Positions 1-7,084 of a DNA stretch of 64,000 bases are shown one piece after another. The stretch lies in the NCBI RefSeq assembly GCF_002886045.1, contig NZ_CP025791.1, forward strand, positions 3,053,001 through 3,117,000. The letters run 5' to 3'. The stretch is from Flavivirga eckloniae. Lineage in GTDB: Bacteria; Bacteroidota; Bacteroidia; Flavobacteriales; Flavobacteriaceae. Each line of letters opens with the position of its first letter. Position 1 is the first letter of the stretch. The position numbers and the translations under genes are program-made. The notes under the pieces were generated by a model. That model worked only from the letters and a program-made list of their open reading frames with translations. It had not been told where the DNA came from and did not search any database.

Positions 1-461
1 AGAAAGCATCCAATGCGGCCGATAAATATGCCCAGTATAATTGGAAACACAAATAAATCTCCAGATGATTGGGTTTCACCAATTCGTTTTTTAGCAATTT
101 CAACACCTAATAAACCACCAAACAGCCCTCCCATAATGGTTTTTGTGTTTAGTAGTTGAATCAAATTCTCCTGTGAGAGACTCACTAGCGGGTTTTCTAA
201 AAACCCAACAATTCTGGAACCAATCAGAGCACCGAGAGCCGCTCCTAAGATAATGGACAGCCTGTTGTTTGATGAAATAACATCATTACTATGTCTTCGT
301 AGTATTACGTAATACCGAAACGCGACAAAGAATGCTAGGTATTCCAGAATCAGGTGGATGTTTGTCTTGTATCCGAAAAGAATGGGTTCGTAGGGGATGT
401 TCAAAAAGTTGAAATTTGGAACTAAAAATACAACAATATTGAAGGGAAGAACACATTTCAT
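1..461 (-). CDS. Lgt-like prolipoprotein diacylglyceryl transferase family protein (3' end beyond window)
   Basis: I translated this by eye from an ATG at 459-461 on the minus strand; the frame stays open to the window edge, giving about 153 residues. The product is strongly hydrophobic with several membrane segments. The segment MGGLFGGLLG followed by a GRIG motif near residue 150 matches the Lgt fold, which transfers diacylglyceryl from phosphatidylglycerol to the lipobox cysteine of prolipoproteins in the inner membrane. The visible motif reads GRIGCF, where canonical Lgt has GR-x-GN-F. It may therefore be a divergent paralog rather than the essential enzyme. It is divergent from the dihydrouridine synthase gene, 33 bases away. 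The C-terminal part cannot be judged. Confidence 0.7.
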   Translation of the reverse strand, partial: MKCVLPFNIVVFLVPNFNFLNIPYEPILFGYKTNIHLILEYLAFFVAFRYYVILRRHSNDVISSNNRLSIILGAALGALIGSRIVGFLENPLVSLSQENLIQLLNTKTIMGGLFGGLLGVEIAKKRIGETQSSGDLFVFPIILGIFIGRIGCF

Positions 462-471
462 TAAAAAACTG

Positions 472-479
472 TAATTTTG
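472..479 (+). promoter_or_regulatory. Bacteroidetes-type -7 promoter element for the dus gene
   Basis: TAATTTTG matches the TAnnTTTG -7 consensus of Bacteroidetes sigma-A promoters and lies 15 bases upstream of the GTG start at 495. No clear TTTG -33 element is visible at the usual spacing, so the assignment rests on the -7 box and its position. Confidence 0.45.
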
Positions 480-494
480 CCCAAAATTTAAATT

Positions 495-1490
495 GTGGTT
501 AAAATAGACAACATAGAACTTCCAAATTTTCCATTGCTTTTAGCGCCTATGGAAGATGTAAGCGATCCGCCGTTTCGTGCCCTTTGTAAGGAGCAAGGTG
601 CTGATGTTGTGTATACAGAGTTTGTGTCGAGCGAAGGGTTAATTCGTAATGCTGCTAAAAGTGTTATGAAGTTGGATATTTATGAGAAGGAACGTCCTGT
701 GGGGATTCAAATTTTTGGAGCAAATCTGGACAGTATGTTGCAGACCATTGATATTGTTTCGGCTTCGAAACCAGATATTATTGATATTAATTTTGGTTGC
801 CCCGTAAAAAAGGTAGTTAGCAAAGGTGCCGGTGCCGGAATCTTAAAGGACATCTGTTTGATGGAGAAACTGACTGCCGAGATGGTTAAGCGTACCGACA
901 TTCCTGTTACTGTAAAAACTCGTTTAGGTTGGGATCATGATTCTATAAAAATTGTTGAGGTTGCAGAAAGGCTACAGGATGTTGGCTGCAAGGCTATTGC
1001 TATACATGGTCGTACCCGCGCACAAATGTACAAGGGGAGTGCCGACTGGAAGCCTATTGCTGAGGTGAAAAACAATCCGCGTATGCATATTCCTGTATTT
1101 GGAAATGGAGATGTTGATAGTCCTGAAAAGGCTGTAGAAATGCGTGATAGTTATGGGTTAGATGGCGCTATGATAGGTCGGGCTTCTATAGGAAACCCAT
1201 GGTTTTTTAAACAGGTAAAGCACTATTTTAAAACAGGTGAGTATTTAGCACCTATTTCGTTAGCCGAACGTGTTGAGGCTGCTCGTAGGCATCTGCAAAT
1301 GTCTATAGACTGGAAAGGTGAAGTATTAGGGGTTTTTGAAACCCGTAGACATTATACAAATTATTTTAAGGGTATTCCACATTTTAAAGAATATCGTATG
1401 AAAATGGTAACTAGCGATCGTCCGGAAGATGTATTTGCTGCCTTTGATGAGGTATTGGAAAAGTTTTCAGATTATCAGTTTACCGAATAA
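495..1490 (+). CDS. dusB: tRNA-dihydrouridine synthase (DusB type)
   Basis: The 331-residue product is an FMN-dependent enzyme that reduces uridine to dihydrouridine in the D-loop of tRNAs in the cytoplasm. Visible family signatures are APMEDVSDPPFR near residue 17, NFGCPVKKV with the catalytic cysteine at about residue 102, TVKTRLGWD with the FMN-contacting lysine near 141, the HGRTR motif, and GNGD and GAMIGRASIGNPW for phosphate binding. Length and motif order match the DusB group. The start is a GTG at 495; no ATG lies between the in-frame upstream stop and the first conserved motif. It stands alone, divergent from the Lgt-like gene and convergent with the permease gene downstream, with only 10 bases between the two stop codons. 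Confidence 0.92.
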   Translation: MVKIDNIELPNFPLLLAPMEDVSDPPFRALCKEQGADVVYTEFVSSEGLIRNAAKSVMKLDIYEKERPVGIQIFGANLDSMLQTIDIVSASKPDIIDINFGCPVKKVVSKGAGAGILKDICLMEKLTAEMVKRTDIPVTVKTRLGWDHDSIKIVEVAERLQDVGCKAIAIHGRTRAQMYKGSADWKPIAEVKNNPRMHIPVFGNGDVDSPEKAVEMRDSYGLDGAMIGRASIGNPWFFKQVKHYFKTGEYLAPISLAERVEAARRHLQMSIDWKGEVLGVFETRRHYTNYFKGIPHFKEYRMKMVTSDRPEDVFAAFDEVLEKFSDYQFTE

Positions 1491-1500
1491 TATACCTTAA

Positions 1501-2706
1501 CTAATAGTTTTCTATTAACGATTTCGAAATTCTTACTGATGCAATCTTAGAGGCAATAATACCTAAAACCGAAATGGTTATAAATACAATAAAAAAGTTT
1601 TCAATTTTAATTGTCATGGGGTAAGCTAGGGTTGGCGTTATCATAACCATACCAAATATTTTTTGAAGTGCAGTAACTATTAGGGCAACTACTAACCCTA
1701 TAACGCCGCCTACAATGCTCATTAAGCTACCTTGTAAAAAGAAGATTTTACGAATATCTTTTACAGTGGCTCCCATGTTAAAAAGTGTGCCTAAACTTCG
1801 TTTTTTATCTAGCATCATCATGATTAACGATCCTATAACATTAAAAAATGCAATGATTAATACCAAGGTGAATATTAAATATACCGCAAGATTTTCGGTG
1901 TTTAGCATTTTATAAAGTGCATCGTTAAGTTGTGCTCTATTTTTTAAAATAACGCGATCCCCTAAAATTGCTTGGATTTTTTCCTTGGCGAGTTCCTCAT
2001 CTGCATCTTCATTAAGTTTAAATTCTATTCCAGATACTTGATTAGGTTTATAATTTAAAAGGTTTTTAGCTAAATCTATACATGAGTACACGTAAGTATC
2101 ATTTAACGATTCGTTTACGTAAAATACACCAACATTAATTGCTTTTGCAGTGTTAAATGCATTTTTGCTAGATTTTATTTGTCCCTTTCCAGGTTTTGGA
2201 ACATAAATATTTATAATATTCGAAAAATCTAAAACCCCAAGAGATAAGTTATTTGAAACTCCCCAACCAGATACGAGGTGATTGGAGTTTTGATCGAGCC
2301 AATTGCCATGGTCTATTTTAGATTCAATATTAACTACATTCCGGTAATTACCATCAACCCCTTTTAAGGTCGCCAAATAGTTTTTATCGCCGGCGGCAAT
2401 AGCAACGCGTTCTTCAATAATTTTAGAGAATAGCGAGACTTCTTCTAAATCGTTTAGCTTGGAAATATGATCTTCAGTTAAAATAAATGATTTACCAACA
2501 GACGATTCGGCTTTTAAATCGGGGTCGACAATACTCGAAAATTCAAGGGTGAAGTCCTTTAAGCCAGCAAAACCAGACAATACAATAAATAACGATGCAG
2601 CTCCTACTATAACTCCAATAATGGCAATTATAGTTATGAAGTTAATAGCATTGTTACTGCTTTTAGTTCGTAGGTATCGTTTTGCTATGTATAAAGGAAA
2701 ATGCAT
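1501..2706 (-). CDS. ABC transporter permease, LolC/LolE-FtsX type
   Basis: The 401-residue inner-membrane protein has one N-terminal transmembrane segment (about residues 22-46, after the motif YIAKRYLRTK), a periplasmic domain of about 230 residues, and three C-terminal transmembrane segments (about residues 275-385) that contain the FtsX core with GTLFNMGAT. This is the MacB_PCD plus FtsX arrangement seen in LolC/LolE, which extract lipoproteins from the inner membrane, and in related permeases. No ATPase gene is adjacent, so the partner must be encoded elsewhere. It lies 55 bases downstream of rbfA on the same strand and is probably co-transcribed with it, a pairing I recall from flavobacterial genomes. 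The Lol role is inferred from the fold. Confidence 0.85.
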   Translation of the reverse strand: MHFPLYIAKRYLRTKSSNNAINFITIIAIIGVIVGAASLFIVLSGFAGLKDFTLEFSSIVDPDLKAESSVGKSFILTEDHISKLNDLEEVSLFSKIIEERVAIAAGDKNYLATLKGVDGNYRNVVNIESKIDHGNWLDQNSNHLVSGWGVSNNLSLGVLDFSNIINIYVPKPGKGQIKSSKNAFNTAKAINVGVFYVNESLNDTYVYSCIDLAKNLLNYKPNQVSGIEFKLNEDADEELAKEKIQAILGDRVILKNRAQLNDALYKMLNTENLAVYLIFTLVLIIAFFNVIGSLIMMMLDKKRSLGTLFNMGATVKDIRKIFFLQGSLMSIVGGVIGLVVALIVTALQKIFGMVMITPTLAYPMTIKIENFFIVFITISVLGIIASKIASVRISKSLIENY

Positions 2707-2761
2707 GTTTATACTAAATAAAGAAAAATTAATCTCAACTTGAAGCTTTTTTTAAAAACAT

Positions 2762-3157
2762 TTAGGATTTTTTCCGTTTATCCAAAATATCAGGGTCTTT
2801 AATAGGATTTTCCTTTCCTTTTAAGGATTTTTCTATTTGATCGATGTATTCCAAAGAGTCATCTACAAAGAATTCCAAATTAGGCATACGCCTTAATTGA
2901 TTCTTGGTGCGCTGTGCTAATTCATGCCTAATCAATGGTGTATTAGACTTTATACCATCGAGAAGTTCTTTTGCTTTTTCGTTTGGAAAAATGCTTAAAT
3001 AAACTTTAGCTACCGATAAGTCTACCGTTACTCTAACTTTAGACACCGATATTAATATCCCTTGCATACCTCCTTGTGTGGCAGCACCTTGCAATACCTC
3101 AACTAAATCGCGCTGTAAAACGGATCCTATCTTTTTTTGTCTTTGACTTTCCTCCAT
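2762..3157 (-). CDS. rbfA: Ribosome-binding factor A
   Basis: The 131-residue protein fits RbfA, a small KH-type protein that binds the free 30S subunit and helps mature the 5' end of 16S rRNA, notably in the cold. The start MEESQRQKKIGSVLQRDL is typical for Bacteroidetes RbfA, followed by VSKVRVTVDLSVAKVYLSIF and the basic segment with HELAQRTKNQLRRMPNLEFFVDD spread over the C-terminal half. The C-terminus is lysine-rich. It precedes the permease gene on the same strand and is divergent from the methylmalonyl-CoA epimerase gene. A -7 promoter box lies only a few bases upstream of the start codon. Confidence 0.93.
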   Translation of the reverse strand: MEESQRQKKIGSVLQRDLVEVLQGAATQGGMQGILISVSKVRVTVDLSVAKVYLSIFPNEKAKELLDGIKSNTPLIRHELAQRTKNQLRRMPNLEFFVDDSLEYIDQIEKSLKGKENPIKDPDILDKRKKS

Positions 3158-3161
3158 AATG

Positions 3162-3169
3162 CAAAAATA
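3162..3169 (-). promoter_or_regulatory. -7 promoter element upstream of rbfA
   Basis: Read on the minus strand this is TATTTTTG, a match to TAnnTTTG. It ends only 4 bases before the rbfA ATG, so transcription would start at or next to the start codon and give an almost leaderless mRNA. Confidence 0.4.
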
Positions 3170-3272
3170 ACGGATATTTGAAGATTATCTTACTTTTGAT
3201 TTGCATAATTTGTATCTTAACTATAAATAAAAGATTCTCTTTTTCAAGGGAATGAGAAAAATAACTTTACTA

Positions 3273-3677
3273 ATGAATAAAATTGAACATATAGGAATTG
3301 CCGTAAAAAGCCTCAAGGACTCTAATGAATTGTTTTCTAAACTTTTTGGTGAACCTCACTACAAAATAGAAGAAGTAGAGCGGGAAGGTGTTAACACGTC
3401 TTTTTTTAAAGTTGGTGAAAATAAAATTGAACTATTGGAAGCTACCAATGAAGATAGTCCGATAGCAAAATTTATTAATAAAAAAGGCGAAGGCATCCAT
3501 CATATTGCTTTTGATGTAACGAATATTGAATCGGAAATTAAACGCCTTAAAAACGAGGGTTTTATAGTTTTAAACGAAATGCCAAAGAAAGGTGCAGATA
3601 ATAAGTTGGTGGCTTTTTTGCACCCAAAATCTTCAAATGGAGTTTTAATTGAACTATGTCAAGAGATAAAGGACTAA
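3273..3677 (+). CDS. mce: Methylmalonyl-CoA epimerase
   Basis: The protein of about 134 residues belongs to the vicinal-oxygen-chelate fold. It interconverts (R)- and (S)-methylmalonyl-CoA, linking the B12-dependent mutase to propionate metabolism. The start IEHIGIAVKSL carries the first metal-binding histidine; GEGIHHIAFDV and the C-terminal GVLIELCQ carry further ligands, as in known epimerases. The open frame begins 21 bases earlier at 3252 (MRKITLL), but the family starts directly with MNKIEHIG, so I prefer the ATG at 3273. It is a single gene followed by the tRNA. Confidence 0.9.
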   Translation: MNKIEHIGIAVKSLKDSNELFSKLFGEPHYKIEEVEREGVNTSFFKVGENKIELLEATNEDSPIAKFINKKGEGIHHIAFDVTNIESEIKRLKNEGFIVLNEMPKKGADNKLVAFLHPKSSNGVLIELCQEIKD

Positions 3678-3726
3678 TTTTTCTTGCTAAGAAATAAAAT
3701 AAGTAGTAATATTGCACTCCAATTTC

Positions 3727-3800
3727 GGTCCCATAGCTCAGTTGGTTAGAGCACCTGACTCATAATCAGGTGGTCCTTGGTTCGAGCCCAAGTGGGACCA
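3727..3800 (+). tRNA. tRNA with CAU anticodon (Met, or Ile2 if lysidine-modified)
   Basis: A complete 74-base cloverleaf can be drawn: acceptor GGTCCCA/TGGGACC, D-stem GCTC/GAGC, anticodon stem CCTGA/TCAGG around CTCATAA (anticodon CAT), T-stem CTTGG/CCAAG with loop TTCGAGC, and discriminator A at 3800. The anticodon alone does not separate elongator Met from Ile2. No encoded CCA follows the discriminator. The 3' half, from the anticodon loop to the end, is the duplicated attachment core described at 10260 and 11857. Confidence 0.95.
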
Positions 3801-4391
3801 CTTTTAAAAATTGAGAGAAGCCTTGTGAATGTTGAGTTTACGAGGCTTTTTTATATTCAATAACCCCATATTGTAATTGTATTTTTTGTTTTTATTAAAT
3901 ATACCTGTTTATCTCATTTATACTACATAAATTTAAGCGAATTAAAAAAGAAATATTAATATCATTCATTGTTGCCCAAAGCATTGGAAATATAAATAAA
4001 GCACTCAAAAGATGAATCTCGCATGTTTTCTAAGATAAGTAATCAGAAATACAATTCTTATTTAAAGGAAATAGTAGATTTGATTAACATAGAAAACTAA
4101 CTATCCACATGGTTGGAAGAACTTTTGTAAGTACTACTTTATTATATAAATGATGAGTAAATGAATTGTTAGAACATAGTAAGTAGTACGAAAATTACCC
4201 AAGAAAGTTATGATAAAGTAGTTCAGAAAAAAATTAATTTGGAGATGAGGAGGTTGAAGGTCAGTGGGCTTTAAAATTTGCTTGTTTGAATATATTTACT
4301 AAATTAGTCGTAATTTCTTCCCTGAGAAATAATTAATGACATGCGGTCTAATTTACATTAGCCCTATTTTACTAATCCTAATTATATTAAT
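3801..4391. other. Left flank of the tRNA-linked island, no convincing gene
   Basis: AT-rich sequence between the tRNA terminator and the first small reading frame. I see only very short frames, such as a 25-codon ATG frame at 4023-4100, which I do not call. The stretch around 4313-4340 contains a quasi-palindrome (TTTCTTCCCTGAGAAA) that resembles, in inverse orientation, the AGGGAA-containing repeats at 10067 and 11984. Otherwise I see nothing. Confidence 0.4.
3819..3852 (+). terminator. Rho-independent terminator of the tRNA gene
   Basis: AAGCCTTGT and TTTACGAGGCTT form an imperfect hairpin that ends in a run of six T. It lies 18 bases after the tRNA and suits transcription termination. 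Confidence 0.6.
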
Positions 4392-4601
4392 ATGTCATTA
4401 ATTTATTATGCAAATGAAACCCTAATTTTTGAAGAAGAAGCTAAAGAGAAACTATATTCAGGCAAACTTGACAAATTTGATTTAGCATTAAAGAGAAGTG
4501 ATAATTTTCAGCTTAATGATGAAAATGAAATTTTAAATTCTATAGACAATTACTTTCAAGGATATGAACCCATTAGGACTAGTAAAACCATCGAGTATTG
4601 A
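4392..4601 (+). CDS. Small hypothetical protein (69 aa), possibly a remnant
   Basis: An ATG-initiated frame of 69 codons gives an acidic, hydrophilic product with no signal peptide or recognisable motif. Between its stop and the next gene (4602-4793) two more coding-like fragments appear in different frames: one ends in KKRFVIDKWD, another reads TPKAINQIVKKLLDAYLKNI. The whole 4392-4790 stretch may therefore be a decayed longer gene rather than an intact small one. It lies inside the tRNA-linked island, upstream of the SLATT-like operon and in the same orientation. I do not recognise a function. Confidence 0.35.
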   Translation: MSLIYYANETLIFEEEAKEKLYSGKLDKFDLALKRSDNFQLNDENEILNSIDNYFQGYEPIRTSKTIEY

Positions 4602-4793
4602 AATTCTCAAATTATACTTGTAATGCACCTGAAAATTCCTAAAAAAAGATTTGTTATTGACAAGTGGGATTAAATCATTGACTATCCATAATACTACACC
4701 TAAGGCAATTAATCAAATTGTTAAAAAATTACTGGATGCCTATTTGAAAAATATAAAAACAGACATCTTCAAAAAATCTTAAAATGATGATAT

Positions 4794-5246
4794 ATGGAAG
4801 AAGAAATAAAACTTAAAAAAGAACATTTAGAAAAGTATATTACTAAACAACTAGAGGGTTTTAAAAAAAGATCTGTATATAATAGATCGGCTTCTATAAG
4901 GCAACATGGTTTAGTTACCTTATTAGGAGCAGCAATAACAATTTTATCTGGTTTAGATATTGAATTAATTGCAGAACATACTAGGATAGTTGTTTTGATA
5001 TTAGGAGCTGCTGTAACAGTAATTGGAGCTTATAAGACTTTTTTTAACAATAAAGATTTATGGATAAAAAACACAATGATCAGTAACAAGTTGCTTAAAG
5101 TAAAGAATGATTATGAGTTCTTTATTGCAGGAAAGGAATTCGAAAATATAAAAATTGAAGATTTAGAAAAATATAAAATAGAAGTAGATAATATTTTAAA
5201 AGAAGCAAATAAGCTATGGGAAATAGCAAGACAAAATAATAATTAA
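4794..5246 (+). CDS. SLATT-like / DUF4231-like two-helix membrane protein
   Basis: The 150-residue protein has a basic, helical N-terminus with conserved-looking arginines (KKRSVYNRSASIR, residues 24-36), two membrane helices at about residues 38-54 and 64-82, and a helical C-terminal tail that starts after a tryptophan at position 90 and carries many charged residues. This layout (helix, two TM, long helix) is the SLATT superfamily pattern (SMODS and SLOG-associating 2TM effectors). In known conflict systems such proteins are proposed to form membrane pores when a partner senses infection. It is the first gene of a compact operon; the next start is 3 bases after its stop. Assignment is by topology and sequence feel, not a search. 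Alternatives are an unrelated DUF4231-type membrane protein or a small anchoring protein. Confidence 0.6.
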   Translation: MEEEIKLKKEHLEKYITKQLEGFKKRSVYNRSASIRQHGLVTLLGAAITILSGLDIELIAEHTRIVVLILGAAVTVIGAYKTFFNNKDLWIKNTMISNKLLKVKNDYEFFIAGKEFENIKIEDLEKYKIEVDNILKEANKLWEIARQNNN

Positions 5247-5249
5247 TTT

Positions 5250-6059
5250 ATGAGTAAATATTTTTCTGACGGATTGAAAGAAATAGATAAACAGGTAATA
5301 GAGGGTTTAAAGACATTGCCGCTTTCTCATAATTGTCCATTTCGACAATTACAAAGTATTTTGGATGATAAAATAATAAAGGCAAATCCCTGTAATATAT
5401 TTGAAGGAGAAGAATTGGCTTATTTTTTTTATGGAAAACCAACTTATTTTGATGATGAAGCGTTTTTGCCTGTTTTCCTTTTATTTGATTTTTTTGAAAA
5501 TGAAAATGTAGAACATAGAATAGCACCATTTGATACGGGCGCATATTTCAAAGGTCACTTAGATAAAAATAAAAAAGGCAACCTAAATGATGCTAATAAA
5601 GGGATATGTTTAAATGATTTCTGTTACGATTCCGATGTCGGTGAAGATTCCATTGATTATGGTAAAAAGATAGTTAATTATTTTTTTACTTCCAATAATC
5701 ATTACTATAGAAACCTTATTAAAAAAGGAATTAAACATTTGAGTCTTCCAAGTGCTTATTATAATAAAATTGTTTCGGGAAGATCATACACCCAATATTA
5801 CGACAGTCGATCATCTTCCATAGAGGTACAATTCAAAAAGGATTTTGACCTAACTAAGAATAAGATTATATATGCGCTGATTCCTTCAGATATAGGAGAT
5901 TTGGTTAAAACCAAATTAAAATTATTAAATCCAAATGTGAAGATAGATGTATATATGGAAGAAGAGTTTGGTTATGAAGAGCAGCACTTAAGAGACTTGT
6001 TGACTGAAGCTAAAGTTATGGTACGTAACTTTTTAGAGGTTAATGGCTATTTTAATTAA
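5250..6059 (+). CDS. Uncharacterised island protein (269 aa) with an FFYGKPTY motif
   Basis: This is the second gene of the SLATT-like operon. The soluble protein has no signal peptide or membrane segment. Residues 26-65 read like a small sensing or catalytic pocket: a histidine and FRQLQSILDDKII, then a cysteine, GEELAYFFYGKPTY and an acidic segment. I associate the phrase FFYG-x-P-x-Y with uncharacterised proteins, and the arrangement of a histidine followed by an IL-x-D-x-KI helix recalls ADP-ribosyltransferase-like folds. That is only a structural hunch. The C-terminal part (IIYALIPSDIGDL, KIDVYMEEEFG) has alternating strands and helices and acidic residues. The stop codon overlaps the next start by one base (TAATG), suggesting translational coupling. 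Function is unknown. Confidence 0.75.
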   Translation: MSKYFSDGLKEIDKQVIEGLKTLPLSHNCPFRQLQSILDDKIIKANPCNIFEGEELAYFFYGKPTYFDDEAFLPVFLLFDFFENENVEHRIAPFDTGAYFKGHLDKNKKGNLNDANKGICLNDFCYDSDVGEDSIDYGKKIVNYFFTSNNHYYRNLIKKGIKHLSLPSAYYNKIVSGRSYTQYYDSRSSSIEVQFKKDFDLTKNKIIYALIPSDIGDLVKTKLKLLNPNVKIDVYMEEEFGYEEQHLRDLLTEAKVMVRNFLEVNGYFN

Positions 6060-7084
6060 TGAGTAAGGAATATAAAATAATAGGATACTTAAGAATCTCA
6101 AAAAAGAGTGATACAGGTTTTTTAAATCCTATTTTTCAAAAAGGAGATGGAGATGAACGATATAGATGTACAGTTAAAGATTCTAAAATTTCGTCATTTA
6201 AAGAGCTTAATAATTCATTCAAAGATTATGTTAAAGAAGACGAAAAGATTGTTAAGTGTAATTTAACTCTTAGAGAGGGAGATGAAATTGTTCACTTTTT
6301 CCAAAAAGGGGAAATCTTTTTTCAAGGAAATAAAAGTTTGGTTATTAATCAATTGATAGAAAATTTTAATAGTTATATAGATGAGTTAGACGAAATTAAA
6401 AAATATAACCTTTTCAACTTTATTGGTTTTACAGCACAGGCAGATAATGAAAGAATAAGTCTAAAAAAAAGTGAAGGCATAGATATTCTTCAGAAACAAT
6501 TAAAAAAAACAGATAATTTAGATTTTGACTTATTGTCGAGGGAAACGACATCAATTTTAAAGGAAACCAAATATTCCAAGGTTTTTAGAAAATATTTAGG
6601 TTTAAAAAATATTTTCAGCGATTACAAATTAACAGTTAGAATAGGTAATAATTTGGTTAATAAAAAAGATTTAAATGCTTATTTAGATTCAGATAGTGTG
6701 GTGAAATCCCTTAACAATCGATACTCAATTGAAGCTTATGTTTTTATAAAAAAGCAATGTAGAGGAACAATAGAAGGTATAAAAGATATACCAGCTTTGA
6801 ATAAAGAAGCTCTATCTGCATCTCCTAAGATCCCTTGTTTATATAAAAATCTCCATCATAGATGGGAACTAACCGAAGAAGAGGTTCCAATTATACATAT
6901 GCTGGACTCAGTTATTGATAAGAATGACTATACAAGTAGTCCCTCAGTTTTAAATATGATATTTGAGTTTAAATTATTTATGAATGATAACTTGGAAGTT
7001 AATAGTAAAAATGAAAAACCTAATACATTAGATATAGAAGAATTAGACTCAATTATGAGTACAATCGTAAAAAACAATAAATAA
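6059..7084 (+). CDS. Uncharacterised island protein (341 aa)
   Basis: This is the third gene of the operon, overlapping its neighbours by one base on each side (TAATG at both junctions). The protein is lysine-rich and soluble, without membrane segments or a recognisable motif. The first 80 residues look like beta-strand-rich sequence (YKIIGYLRISKKS, KIVKCNLTLREGDEIVHFF); the middle is helical and charged; the last 30 residues are acidic and probably flexible. Its place between the 269-residue protein and the large helical protein, with strict coupling, suggests all three make one complex in fixed ratio. I do not recognise a family. Confidence 0.75.
   Translation: MSKEYKIIGYLRISKKSDTGFLNPIFQKGDGDERYRCTVKDSKISSFKELNNSFKDYVKEDEKIVKCNLTLREGDEIVHFFQKGEIFFQGNKSLVINQLIENFNSYIDELDEIKKYNLFNFIGFTAQADNERISLKKSEGIDILQKQLKKTDNLDFDLLSRETTSILKETKYSKVFRKYLGLKNIFSDYKLTVRIGNNLVNKKDLNAYLDSDSVVKSLNNRYSIEAYVFIKKQCRGTIEGIKDIPALNKEALSASPKIPCLYKNLHHRWELTEEEVPIIHMLDSVIDKNDYTSSPSVLNMIFEFKLFMNDNLEVNSKNEKPNTLDIEELDSIMSTIVKNNK

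Noticed and set aside
4023-4100. 25-codon frame in the island's left flank
   Set aside because: Too short and without context or motif to support a gene.
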